From positions 38,492 through 102,491 of the forward strand of contig NZ_JAZHFS010000018.1 in NCBI RefSeq assembly GCF_036541405.1: a stretch of DNA of 64,000 bases, written 5' to 3'. The DNA comes from Clostridium_AD frigoriphilum. Its GTDB lineage: Bacteria > Bacillota > Clostridia > Clostridiales > Clostridiaceae. The notes below the pieces were generated by a model that was not told where the DNA came from, ran no database searches, and saw only the letters and a list, made by a program, of their open reading frames with translations. The position numbers and the translations under genes are program-made. Positions 53,511 to 62,093 of this stretch are shown one piece after another (the stretch's first letter is position 1; each line of letters opens with the position of its first letter).

Positions 53511-53885
53511 TTCATTTCCTCCCACCTAAAATTATTCTAAACATCAATATTAACTACAGATTAGTTATAAGGCATCTTAGACTTGTTATTTTTTATTATG
53601 CTAAGTATATGCTTATCTTTAAGCAACCTTAACTTCTCAAGGTTATATGCTTTATTGATGATTTAATCTTTTATTACAGTTACTATTATACCTCTTCTTT
53701 ACAATTGTTGTGCACTAATTAATAATTAATAAATATTAGTGTAATTTTAGCTCATAATAGTGTAAAATATATTATTATACATATATACTAAAATAATATA
53801 TATTTTGTAATATATTATTCGTACTAGAATAGATTTTATATTAATATTCATTAAAGTGACTTAATATTCAGGATGTGATGTAATT
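53511..53885. other. Intergenic region between map and HD-GYP gene
   Basis: About 375 bases of AT-rich DNA. A stem-loop TAAGCAACCTT...AAGGTTatatGCTTTA (~53620-53653) lies in the probable map leader. AT-rich repeats near 53765-53815 could include the HD-GYP promoter. No gene is supportable. Confidence 0.4.
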
Positions 53886-55004
53886 TTGAGACTTTTACCA
53901 ATTGAATTTGCAAAACCAGGAGATTTTTTGGCTAAAACTATATTTGATAACGATGGGAGAATTCTATTAAGGGAAGGTGTTGCATTAACTGATTTTTACT
54001 TGGCAATGATAAAACGTTTACAAATTTGTTCTATATACATTAATGATGAATACAACGAAGCTGAAATTGAAGATGTTATAAAACCTGAGTTACGCCAACA
54101 TGCTATTAAAGCTATAAAAGAAGCTTTTTATAGCTTTGAGAAATATAGTTTGTATTCTACTAATACCAACATTGATGAAAAAAAAGTTTCAAAAGAAAAA
54201 CGAGTCTATTTCGAATCTATAGGAAGTATTGCAAAGAAAATAATTGACGAGATAATAAGTAAAAAAAATGTAATGATTAACCTCGTAGATATTAAAAGTA
54301 TGGATAATTACACCTACCAACACAGTGTAAACGTAGCCGTACTTTCTCTAGTATTAGGTGTTCAATTACAATTAAATCAGAATGAGCTTTATACTTTATG
54401 CATAGGAGCGTTACTACATGATATAGGCAAAACTCTTATTCCAAAACAAATAATTTTAAAACCTGGTCCCTTAACTGATGAAGAATATAAAACTGTAAAA
54501 GAACATACCACAAAAGGTTATGATTTTCTAAAAGGATGTTTGGAAATACCTGCTCCCGCTAGAATTGTTGCTCTTCAACATCATGAAAAAATAAATGGGC
54601 GCGGATACCCAGATAACATAAAAAATAAATCAATTAATAAATTTGCTAGAATTGTTGCTATTGCAGATGTGTATGATGCACTTACATCAGACAGGCCCTA
54701 TAGCAAAGCCATGTGCCCTAATGATGCTGTAGAATATATTTTTTCTCATGGTGATACTCAGTTTGATTACGAAATGGTTAAAGTATTTTCTAAGGCAGTT
54801 GTTCCTTATCCACCTGGAACCCTGGTCAAATTAAGCACTGGTGATATCGGTGTAGTTATGGCTGTATTTCCTAACTTTGCTTTAAGACCACAAGTTAAAA
54901 TTATAAAAAAAGGAATAAATTCTAGTTCTAATGAAGTTGGCACAACCGTTTCTCTTGTTTCACAATTAGATATCGTAATTAGAAATATTGAGTTTGCCGT
55001 CTAA
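53886..55004 (+). CDS. HD-GYP domain cyclic-di-GMP phosphodiesterase
   Basis: The 372-residue protein starts at TTG 53886. An N-terminal PilZ-like or DUF3391-type region (~1-110) precedes the HD-GYP domain (~120-330): first His in YQHSVNVAVLS (~144), HD pair in LLHDIGKTLIP (~178-188), EHTTKGYDF (~205), HHEKINGRGYPD (~237-248, the GYP motif) and DVYDALTSDRPY (~265-276). All metal-binding residues are present, so hydrolysis of cyclic di-GMP to GMP or pGpG is expected. It lies about 2 kb from the giant GGDEF protein gene. Monocistronic with a very strong terminator. Confidence 0.93.
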   Translation: MRLLPIEFAKPGDFLAKTIFDNDGRILLREGVALTDFYLAMIKRLQICSIYINDEYNEAEIEDVIKPELRQHAIKAIKEAFYSFEKYSLYSTNTNIDEKKVSKEKRVYFESIGSIAKKIIDEIISKKNVMINLVDIKSMDNYTYQHSVNVAVLSLVLGVQLQLNQNELYTLCIGALLHDIGKTLIPKQIILKPGPLTDEEYKTVKEHTTKGYDFLKGCLEIPAPARIVALQHHEKINGRGYPDNIKNKSINKFARIVAIADVYDALTSDRPYSKAMCPNDAVEYIFSHGDTQFDYEMVKVFSKAVVPYPPGTLVKLSTGDIGVVMAVFPNFALRPQVKIIKKGINSSSNEVGTTVSLVSQLDIVIRNIEFAV

Positions 55005-55043
55005 TAATGTTACATCCTTTAACAATTAAAAGCTAAAAAAAGT

Positions 55044-55085
55044 GGGTGTCTCACAATAGAAAGTAATTTCTATTGTGAGACACCC
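55044..55085. terminator. Terminator after the HD-GYP gene
   Basis: 19-bp perfect stem GGGTGTCTCACAATAGAAA with its complement and a 4-base loop; A/T-rich sides on both strands. Confidence 0.93.
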
Positions 55086-55140
55086 CCTTTCCATTAAAAC
55101 ATTTGAGGTACCCTAATCTATTTTTTTAATAGCTTATTTT

Positions 55141-55413
55141 CTATATATTATTTATTATATAATCCTTTTTAAGATACTGGTATTTATTAGAACTTGCATT
55201 AACTACTAAATTATTATTAGCTATTTCTGCAGCTTCTTCTATATTCTTAGCCTTAAACATTATAGTTCCACCATTTCTATTATACATTCCCCCACATATT
55301 AAATATTTAGAAGAACGATTAATCTTATCTGTACTTGAAGCATAAGTTATTGCTAAACTGTCATTACCCTCTCTTGAATAATTTATTTTAACCAATAAAT
55401 CCTTTGTTTCCAT
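55141..55413 (-). CDS. 90-residue protein of unknown function under a LexA-like promoter
   Basis: The small soluble protein starts at ATG 55413 after GGGGG at ~55421-55425. It has basic and acidic patches but no signal peptide, no membrane segment and a single cysteine (LICGGMYNRNGG). Near residues 51-62, TIMFKAKNIEEAAEIA, a short alpha/beta segment resembles small domains such as YciI, but I do not claim the family. Its upstream region has a consensus promoter with a LexA-type box in the spacer, so it may be DNA-damage induced. The reading has clean ends, and the convergent HD-GYP terminator is next to it. Confidence 0.68.
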   Translation of the reverse strand: METKDLLVKINYSREGNDSLAITYASSTDKINRSSKYLICGGMYNRNGGTIMFKAKNIEEAAEIANNNLVVNASSNKYQYLKKDYIINNI

Positions 55414-55532
55414 TTGTTTTACCCCCAGTCCAATAATCTACTTTAGAAATGTCATTAAAACTATTATAAGATGAAATAATTATATATTTATAAATACTTT
55501 AAAAGTATTTTGTCTTATTATGTTATGTATAC

Positions 55533-55561
55533 ATTGTAACGAACATTTGTTCGTTAGTCAA
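55533..55561 (-). promoter_or_regulatory. Promoter with LexA/SOS-type operator in the spacer
   Basis: On the minus strand TTGACT (55561-55556), a 17-base spacer and TACAAT (55538-55533) form a good promoter for the 90-residue protein. The spacer holds AACGAACAAATGTTCGTT (55538-55555), containing CGAAC-N4-GTTCG, which matches the Gram-positive LexA box with both half-sites perfect. A TetR-family site is an alternative. Confidence 0.7.
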
Positions 55562-55669
55562 TAGATTTTATTTTCATAATAAATATATATGTTTTGCTTG
55601 TAATTTTTATTACATGTAAACTTAATACATATAATTTTAAGAACCTAAAATATTAAGGATAATAAAAAT

Positions 55670-55703
55670 ACAGGCTTAGGGTATGTTTATACCCTAAGCC
55701 TGT
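55670..55703 (-). terminator. Terminator of the ABC/two-component operon
   Basis: ACAGGCTTAGGGTAT / ATACCCTAAGCCTGT is a 15-bp perfect stem overlapping the stop of the response regulator; the minus strand continues ATTTTTATTATCC. Confidence 0.9.
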
Positions 55704-56382
55704 ACCCAGTTCCCCAAACAGTTTCAATGTATTGAGGCTGAGATGTACATTTATCAATTTTTTCCCTTACTCTTCCAATATGTACTGTTACAGTCGCAGT
55801 ATCTGATAACGCATCATATCCCCATATTTTTTCAAATAATTCGACTTTACTAAATACCCTGTTAGGATTTTCAGCCAGATAAAGTAATAAATCAAACTCC
55901 TTTTGAGCTAAGTTTATTTCAATACCATTTACAAATACCTGCCTACAATCCTTTCTTATTTCTAGTCCCCTTATTATAATAGTGCTACTTTTCACCACAG
56001 AGTTAAATTTATTCTTTATTCGCTCGTAATTTCGAATGTGTGATTTAACTCTAGCAACTAGTTCACTTGGGTTAAATGGCTTTGTAATATAGTCATCTGC
56101 ACCAAGACTTAATCCTTTTATTTTATCAATATCATCTTTTTTTGCAGATACCATTAAAACTGGGATTTCCTTATCCTCTTGCATACTGCGCAAAATAGTA
56201 AATCCATCAATTTTAGGAAGCATAACATCAAGAATTAACAAATCAAATTCCTTTGTTTTCAAAGCATTTAATCCATCTACCCCATCATTACATATTTCAA
56301 CTTCAAACCCTTCAATCTCTAAATAGTCTTTTTGAAGCATCGCAATACTTATATCATCTTCTACTATTAAAATTTTTTTCAT
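55687..56382 (-). CDS. OmpR/PhoB-family response regulator
   Basis: The 231-residue protein has a receiver domain with EDDIS (~7-11), phospho-acceptor Asp in LLILDVMLPKIDGF (~52) and KPFNP (Lys ~101), then a winged helix with LAQKEFDLLLYLAENPNRVF (~159-178) and VTVHIGRVREKIDKC. Partner of the overlapping histidine kinase (4-base ATGA-type overlap). Last gene of a four- or five-gene cluster containing an ABC transporter, as in clostridial antimicrobial-peptide sensing modules. Its last codons lie inside the terminator. Confidence 0.93.
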   Translation of the reverse strand: MKKILIVEDDISIAMLQKDYLEIEGFEVEICNDGVDGLNALKTKEFDLLILDVMLPKIDGFTILRSMQEDKEIPVLMVSAKKDDIDKIKGLSLGADDYITKPFNPSELVARVKSHIRNYERIKNKFNSVVKSSTIIIRGLEIRKDCRQVFVNGIEINLAQKEFDLLLYLAENPNRVFSKVELFEKIWGYDALSDTATVTVHIGRVREKIDKCTSQPQYIETVWGTGYRLRV

Positions 56383-57830
56383 AATACTCCTTTATTTGAT
56401 ATTTTCCCAAATGACATCAAAATACTCGTACCTTCATTTTCATGACTCACAGCCCAAATTGTGCCGCCGTGTCCCTCTACAATTTGTTTTGCAATTGCAA
56501 GTCCTAGTCCACTTCCATTTGCTTCACTTCTGGCCGCATCCGCTCTGTAGAATCTATCAAAAATTTTATTTACATCATTTTCATCAATACCAGAACCATT
56601 ATCCCTTATTTCAATTATAATGCTAGAATTAGTTTCTCTAAGAATAATTGTGATTTTACCTTGCTTTTTATCCATATATTTACGAGAATTATCAATAATA
56701 TTTAGTATAACTCTCATTAATCTTTCTCTATCAATCTTAACGTATTTTAAACCCTCCAAATTATTTTCCAAACAAATTTCTATGTTCGACTTTTCAAGTT
56801 CTGGTGCGCTTTCATGAATACAGTATTTAAAATAATCCATAATATCTGTGTTTTCAAATTTAAAAGGTAATTGACTGAGATCTAACTTCGAATATAAAAG
56901 CAAATCATTAATCATAACATCCATCTGAGTGGCCTTTGAATAAATAGTCTTTAAATATCGATCTGCCTTTTCAGGGGTATTAGCAACCCCATCCAAAATA
57001 CCATTAACATAACCCTTTATTGACGTTATAGGTGTTTTAAGATCATGGGATATACTAGAAACTAGCATCGTCCTATTCTCGTCATACTTCTTTTTGAGGC
57101 GGATAGAATCTTTAAGTTGTATTCTCATCTTTTCAAAATCAGCACATAACTTCTTAATTTCTTGATCTCCAACTTCAATAATTTCTAGACTTAAATCACC
57201 CTTACTAATTTCTCCTACAGCTATACTTAAAAGTGATAAGGGCTTTATTATTCTTTTAGAAAGTAGATAGGACATATACATGTTGAGTGCTATAAATGAT
57301 ATAAGGAATATCGCAACTATAAATATAATAAACTCTTCTAGAATGCTTGAATACCTAAAGACTGGAGCAAGTAATATGACATTCCCTCTGTTACCATCAC
57401 TAAACCTAATTGGAGCTACTTCTACCATATAAGATGTAGCATCAATTTCTACTAATTTTTTTTCAAATTTAGTATTAGCTTCTACTAAACATTTCTCTAT
57501 GTCAATTTTATTTACATCCTTTGAAGTGAAAATAATAGTATTATTTTTAAGTACTATTATTTCTCCATTTATGGTTGATAACTTTTGATGTAAATATTGT
57601 TGATATTTTATATCCTCTATATTATAAGAACTTTGATTACGTACAATATTGCTAGTGTCAGCTAATTGGGTCTTTATGAATATGAACTTTTTAAAATTAC
57701 CATAACTTACGTCCTTTTTAAAAATGGTTGAAGAAATAAAAATAAATAAGACCGCAGCTACAATTGTAATTACAAAAGGAACTATCACGGTTACAGTGTT
57801 AGAAAAGATCAATCGTTTTTTTATATTCAT
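56379..57830 (-). CDS. Sensor histidine kinase
   Basis: The 483-residue protein has membrane helices at ~10-35 and ~163-190, an extracytoplasmic domain of ~125 residues, HAMP (~190-245), HisKA with ISHDLKTPITSIKGYVNGIL (His ~263) and an ATPase domain with N box NIIDNSRKYM, DNGSGIDENDV and GSGLGLAIAKQI. Domain order is the classical sensor kinase. It overlaps the response regulator gene by four bases and follows the ABC permease gene after 20 bases. It is likely activated by the substrate of the linked ABC transporter or by wall stress. Confidence 0.92.
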   Translation of the reverse strand: MNIKKRLIFSNTVTVIVPFVITIVAAVLFIFISSTIFKKDVSYGNFKKFIFIKTQLADTSNIVRNQSSYNIEDIKYQQYLHQKLSTINGEIIVLKNNTIIFTSKDVNKIDIEKCLVEANTKFEKKLVEIDATSYMVEVAPIRFSDGNRGNVILLAPVFRYSSILEEFIIFIVAIFLISFIALNMYMSYLLSKRIIKPLSLLSIAVGEISKGDLSLEIIEVGDQEIKKLCADFEKMRIQLKDSIRLKKKYDENRTMLVSSISHDLKTPITSIKGYVNGILDGVANTPEKADRYLKTIYSKATQMDVMINDLLLYSKLDLSQLPFKFENTDIMDYFKYCIHESAPELEKSNIEICLENNLEGLKYVKIDRERLMRVILNIIDNSRKYMDKKQGKITIILRETNSSIIIEIRDNGSGIDENDVNKIFDRFYRADAARSEANGSGLGLAIAKQIVEGHGGTIWAVSHENEGTSILMSFGKISNKGVL

Positions 57831-57850
57831 TTTTCACCTCAAAAATGTCT

Positions 57851-58603
57851 TTAAAATTCTTTTTTGTCAAATATATAATATCCTGCTGTAAAAAATATTA
57901 TACCATAACTAATCATCATCATAAATTGTAGAAAGATTTTTAAAATAGGTACGGTATCCATAGTAAATAGCGTATACCAGTTCATCATTGATGTAATAAA
58001 TATACCCGAATATCTGTAAAATACAATTCCGAGTCCCTTAAACATAACAAAAACAAAAATAGACAGAAAAAACACGCCTATACCACTTTTAATTATATTT
58101 GCAAAAAATGCAATGATTATTGATAATATCACCATAGGAATTAACGTTACAATATAGGAAACTAGAATTTTAATAACGCTACTAAATGTAGCTGAATTTG
58201 AATTAAAAAGACAACCAGCAATTATTGAAAAAATCATTATAAATAAGAGATTCGCTATGATAAATAACATAATTGCAATTAACTTTGATGCATAAAATTT
58301 GAACCGTGAGATGGGCCTTGTTAGTGCAATTTTCATAGTGTTTTGTGAAAACTCCCCTGAGAAACTCTCAATAGTAACAAGAGCAGTAAATAAAGGTAAT
58401 ATTGTATTTACAACTACTGATAGAACCAATATAGGAAATTCCATACTAGAAACTCCGCGTAGTCCAAACCCAGATCTTAATACTATCATAGATAGTTGTC
58501 CTATTATTATAATAACAAGTGATATAATCACAGCAACTATTATCTTCTTTCTTTTATATAGCTTTTCAATTTCATTTATTAAAGCAGCTTTAAATTCTAC
58601 CAT
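57851..58603 (-). CDS. ABC-2-type permease
   Basis: The 250-residue integral membrane protein has six hydrophobic segments (~20-40, 60-80, 105-130, 140-165, 170-192, 225-245). The segment VTIESFSGEFSQNTMKIALT (near 73-92) is the conserved cytoplasmic coupling region of ABC-2 permeases such as BcrB or YxlG. It overlaps the ATPase gene end by 14 bases and so pairs with it. Substrate unknown. Confidence 0.85.
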   Translation of the reverse strand: MVEFKAALINEIEKLYKRKKIIVAVIISLVIIIIGQLSMIVLRSGFGLRGVSSMEFPILVLSVVVNTILPLFTALVTIESFSGEFSQNTMKIALTRPISRFKFYASKLIAIMLFIIANLLFIMIFSIIAGCLFNSNSATFSSVIKILVSYIVTLIPMVILSIIIAFFANIIKSGIGVFFLSIFVFVMFKGLGIVFYRYSGIFITSMMNWYTLFTMDTVPILKIFLQFMMMISYGIIFFTAGYYIFDKKEF

Positions 58604-59315
58604 TTCGCTCTACCTCACTAACAAAATAATTTTCAAGTGTTGAATAATTTTTTAGAATATTCTTCATAGTATCAACATTAAGCATTCTCCCATTGTATAA
58701 CACACCAATATGTGTACAAGTAAGTTCAACATCGTGAATAAGATGACTTGATATAAAAAATGTTGTATTTTCCTTTTCTGCAAGGTCCTTCACTATATTT
58801 CTCATAGCAATCATTCCCTCAACATCAAGTCCATTTAAAGGTTCATCTAATATAATTACCTCTGGCCTTGCTAAAATGGCTGCTGCAATTCCTAGTCTTT
58901 GTTTCATTCCAAGCGAGAATTTTCTAGGTTTCTCATTTTTGTATTTAAGAATACCTGTTAGCTCTAAAACTTCATCAATTCTCTGATCATCAACATCCTT
59001 ATAATATCTTGAGACTTGCTTTAGATTCTCATAAGCTGTTAAATAGGAATAGGTTTCTGCTGTTTCTATAATGCACCCGACTTTTTTCATTACTTGTTCA
59101 TAATCCTCTAGTATACTGTGTCCTAAGATTTTTACATCCCCACTGTCTGGTCTTATAAGTCCAGTCATAATTTTCATAGCAGTAGTTTTCCCAGCACCAT
59201 TAGGTCCTAGAAATCCAAAAATCTCCCCTTTATGTATATCAAGATTTATATCTGTTATCCCTCTTCCATTTTTATATACCTTGGAAAGGTTTTTAATCTC
59301 AATTACTTTCTCCAT
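58590..59315 (-). CDS. ABC transporter ATP-binding protein (BcrA/NatA type)
   Basis: The 241-residue protein has Walker A GPNGAGKTT (~37-45), Q-loop IIETAETYSYLTAYENL, signature FSLGMKQRLGIAAAI (~133-147) and Walker B VIILDEPLNGLD (~152-163). LSLGMKQRL-type signatures are typical of BcrA and lantibiotic-immunity or NatA-type importers/exporters. It is transcribed with the permease and the two-component genes. Together they resemble a peptide-resistance module, but specificity is not shown. Confidence 0.92.
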   Translation of the reverse strand: MEKVIEIKNLSKVYKNGRGITDINLDIHKGEIFGFLGPNGAGKTTAMKIMTGLIRPDSGDVKILGHSILEDYEQVMKKVGCIIETAETYSYLTAYENLKQVSRYYKDVDDQRIDEVLELTGILKYKNEKPRKFSLGMKQRLGIAAAILARPEVIILDEPLNGLDVEGMIAMRNIVKDLAEKENTTFFISSHLIHDVELTCTHIGVLYNGRMLNVDTMKNILKNYSTLENYFVSEVERNGRI

Positions 59316-59391
59316 TTATTTCCCCCCAAATACACTTTTTAAAATCTTTTGATTATAATTATATTGTTTAATAATGATAAAATAAAGATAC

Positions 59392-59429
59392 GGGGACCCT
59401 ACCCCAGAATATTTTAATTTAGAGTCCCC
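59392..59429 (-). terminator. Terminator-like hairpin between the secreted protein and ABC genes
   Basis: GGGGAC / GTCCCC with an A/T-rich loop; the minus strand continues with few T. It suggests partial termination after the secreted protein gene, 26 bases past its stop. Confidence 0.6.
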
Positions 59430-59454
59430 CATATAATTTTAATGATTTTATTTG

Positions 59455-60690
59455 TTATTTAAACACTTTACTGTAATTACCGTTAGAATTTAAGGTTCCA
59501 CCACTATTTCCATTTTGGTTAAAGTATATAGTTGCTGAACCTTGGTCAATAGATATATTCCCTGTGAAATTAGATGCTTTAACCTTCCCATTAAACTGGC
59601 CTTTTTCAAATGTTGAACTAAACTTAAAGTCTTTTTTATCCACTGCATATTGCTCAAATCCTTTTACATATTCCTCATAATATCTTCCACTGACACCTTT
59701 ATTGTCTAAGGCAGTGATGTCTACAAATCTCTCACCTATTTTTACGAATTTTGCATCTTTTTCTATTAAAATATCTGCTTTATATTTTCCTAAATATTTT
59801 TCAGGATTAGTTAATTTACTATGATCTTGTTCCACATTTTTTTCTACTTTCTTACCTGTTAAATCAGGTTTATTAACCTTAGTCGAGTTAACATCCGTCA
59901 TCTTTGCTAGTAACTCAAAAGTTAACTTATGTTCTACGCCTTTTGCATCTTTACCAGAAATTACTCCAGTGCCAAGAACAGTTTGAATAAGCCCATCTTT
60001 AGTTGTTACCATATTTCCTTTAACATCTTTTACAAATACATCATTTGTTATTTTAGGTATACTACTCTCATTATTAGGGTTATTAGATATATTACCAAAT
60101 GCACTCTTAGATTCAAGAGATACTACTGCATTAATAATGGATGGTATTTGTGCTTCACTTAAAGAACCAGACAAAGTCTTACTTCCATCAGAATTTTGCG
60201 TAACCACAACTGCATCCTTTAAATTACCAACAACAGCATCTGCAATTTTTTCCATATCAGTTGCTCCCTCTTCTTTAAAGGGATTTTGTGAAATTGTAGT
60301 TTTATGAGGAGTTGTAAATGTAGTTGTATTATATATATTATTCGTGCTATTTTTATATATAGACTCATTTGAATCAGAGTAATTATACTCCTCTGTCTTT
60401 TTTAAGCCATCAAGTCCTTTTGTTACAGTTTCTTTACTTCCCTTTGCTACGTCAACTTTACTAAGAGAATCTTCAGAATAAACTACATTACCATTATCCT
60501 TTATAATAATCGACATGTCTCCAGTATAACTTGTTAGTTTAGTTGTAGCATTTTCTGCTGTATATTTAACAGAATCCTTAAGTTGGTCATATCCACTTTT
60601 AGTTAATACTTGTGCCATAGCAGTAGTTGCAAACATTACACTTCCTAGAGCAAAACTTACAATCATTGCTGTTTTCTTATTTAACTTCAT
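59455..60690 (-). CDS. Secreted protein of unknown function
   Basis: The 411-residue protein starts at ATG 60690 after AGAGGAGA; the extension to 60732 is rejected. A signal peptide (KLNKKTAMIVSFALGSVMFATTAMA, cleavage near residue 26) is followed by a Ser/Thr/Asn-rich region. Around residues 130-180 is EKIADAVVGNLKDAVVV; later parts contain KTLSGSLSEAQIPSII and AYKA-type segments. No anchoring motif is visible, and I do not recognise a family. It lies just upstream of the ABC/two-component genes on the same strand, with a weak terminator between, so a shared function (such as sensing or binding at the surface) is possible. Confidence 0.7.
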   Translation of the reverse strand: MKLNKKTAMIVSFALGSVMFATTAMAQVLTKSGYDQLKDSVKYTAENATTKLTSYTGDMSIIIKDNGNVVYSEDSLSKVDVAKGSKETVTKGLDGLKKTEEYNYSDSNESIYKNSTNNIYNTTTFTTPHKTTISQNPFKEEGATDMEKIADAVVGNLKDAVVVTQNSDGSKTLSGSLSEAQIPSIINAVVSLESKSAFGNISNNPNNESSIPKITNDVFVKDVKGNMVTTKDGLIQTVLGTGVISGKDAKGVEHKLTFELLAKMTDVNSTKVNKPDLTGKKVEKNVEQDHSKLTNPEKYLGKYKADILIEKDAKFVKIGERFVDITALDNKGVSGRYYEEYVKGFEQYAVDKKDFKFSSTFEKGQFNGKVKASNFTGNISIDQGSATIYFNQNGNSGGTLNSNGNYSKVFK

Positions 60691-60815
60691 TTTATTTAAT
60701 CTCCTCTTTGTTTTAAATTTGTTTTTTAGCATGAAAGTCTTTCATAATTCTATTTTAAAGTACATGTCTCTACTTTCTATAAACAAATTATAAACAAATT
60801 ATAAACTCTATTCAT

Positions 60816-61625
60816 TTAATTTTTACCCATTCTTATTGCCTTCTCCGTACAACTTTCCATAGCTGAAATTACAGTGCCTCTAAAATTATTCTTTTCTAAT
60901 GTGTATACTGCCTCTATAGTAGTTCCCCCTGGTGAACATACATCGTCTTTAAGTTTCCCTGGATGTTCACCAGTTTCAAGCACCATTTTAGCAGCCCCTA
61001 GCACTGCCTGTGCTGCCATTTTATAAGCTTTGCCTCTTGGCATTCCTTGAAGCACTGCGCCATCACCTAGGGCTTCAATAAACATATAAACATAAGCCGG
61101 AGATGATCCACTAACCGAAGGAACCACGTCAATAAGTTTTTCCTCTAATATTTCTACCTTACCAAAACTTTCAAATATTTTCAATACATCTTGTAATTCA
61201 TCAGGGTTTATATTTGCATTTGAACAAAGTGCACTCATTCCCTCGCCTACAAGCGCTGGAGTATTTGGCATAGTTCTTATAATTTTTGCCTTCTCCCCTA
61301 ATAAATTACTCATACGCTCTAAAGTTATTCCCGCTGCAATAGTTACTATAACCACATCCTTCTTTAAATATGGTTTTATTTCCTCAATGACATCAATATA
61401 TTTATAAGGTTTTACAGCAAGTATTACTATATCAGAAACCTTTGCAACTTTAGCGTTATCATTTGTTACTTTAATATTATATTCTTCTTTTACCTTATTT
61501 AAATTCTTCTCCGATGGATTACTTGCTATTATATTTTCGCTAGGGACTAAATTTGATTTAACTATTCCACTTATCATAGCCCTTGCCATATTCCCACAAC
61601 CTATAAATCCTATTGTTTTATTCAT
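60816..61625 (-). CDS. proC: Pyrroline-5-carboxylate reductase
   Basis: ProC reduces delta-1-pyrroline-5-carboxylate to L-proline with NAD(P)H, the last proline step. The 269 residues are typical. Visible: Rossmann motif GFIGCGNMARAMISG (~6-20), AVKPYKYIDVIEEI (~71-84), RTMPNTPALVGEGM (~115-128), and the proline-binding region SGSSPAYVYMFIEALGDGAV (~169-188). GGAGGAG precedes the ATG. It is a single gene; proAB genes are not in this window. Confidence 0.97.
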   Translation of the reverse strand: MNKTIGFIGCGNMARAMISGIVKSNLVPSENIIASNPSEKNLNKVKEEYNIKVTNDNAKVAKVSDIVILAVKPYKYIDVIEEIKPYLKKDVVIVTIAAGITLERMSNLLGEKAKIIRTMPNTPALVGEGMSALCSNANINPDELQDVLKIFESFGKVEILEEKLIDVVPSVSGSSPAYVYMFIEALGDGAVLQGMPRGKAYKMAAQAVLGAAKMVLETGEHPGKLKDDVCSPGGTTIEAVYTLEKNNFRGTVISAMESCTEKAIRMGKN

Positions 61626-61815
61626 ATCAATAACTCCTCCAATGTAAATTTAATTAATAATACTAATTATATCATTAAAATGCACATTCAAATTGATAAC
61701 ATTTTTTAGTATAAATATTTAAAATTTGGTTATATTAATATTGAAATGTTTAATATTAAGAGTAATAGATTAATGATTATTTTATGCTCTTAAAAAATAT
61801 AAGGAGGATCTTTAT

Positions 61816-61962
61816 ATGTCACATAAAGACAACAAAAACAGTAAAGACAATAAAAAAGCTAGTCAAAAAACAAAAAAAGAATTAGACAAAATGAGAATGG
61901 AAACTGCAAATGAAATAGGTGTTTCTAAAGAATCTAAAAAATTAGGAAAAGAAACGAAATAG
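61816..61962 (+). CDS. Short SASP-like protein
   Basis: A 48-residue reading at ATG 61816 with AAGGAGG eight bases upstream. It is lysine-rich and shows ELDKMRMETANEIGV (~22-36), which resembles the first conserved block of alpha/beta-type small acid-soluble spore proteins (E-x-x-K-x-E-x-A-x-E-x-G). The second DNA-binding block (the usual ...GGxxxKRLV... helix) is missing. It could be a minor spore protein or an unrelated small basic protein. Spore coating of DNA is inferred, not shown. A perfect terminator follows. Confidence 0.65.
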   Translation: MSHKDNKNSKDNKKASQKTKKELDKMRMETANEIGVSKESKKLGKETK

Positions 61963-61980
61963 TTTTTAAACATCCCTAAA

Positions 61981-62016
61981 TCAAAAGGAAGATGCCCTAT
62001 GACATCTTCCTTTTGA
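61981..62016. terminator. Terminator after the SASP-like gene
   Basis: 14-bp perfect stem TCAAAAGGAAGATG / CATCTTCCTTTTGA, 8-base loop; T-rich after on the plus strand. Confidence 0.9.
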
Positions 62017-62093
62017 TTTATTATAATGATATTATATTAATATATGATGTGTTATTATAATTGCGATTTATTACTATTAAAATATACAATCTT

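Noticed and set aside
53511..53885. Cyclic-di-GMP riboswitch before the HD-GYP gene
   Set aside because: The GEMM consensus core and receptor could not be found by eye; only an unrelated stem-loop is present.
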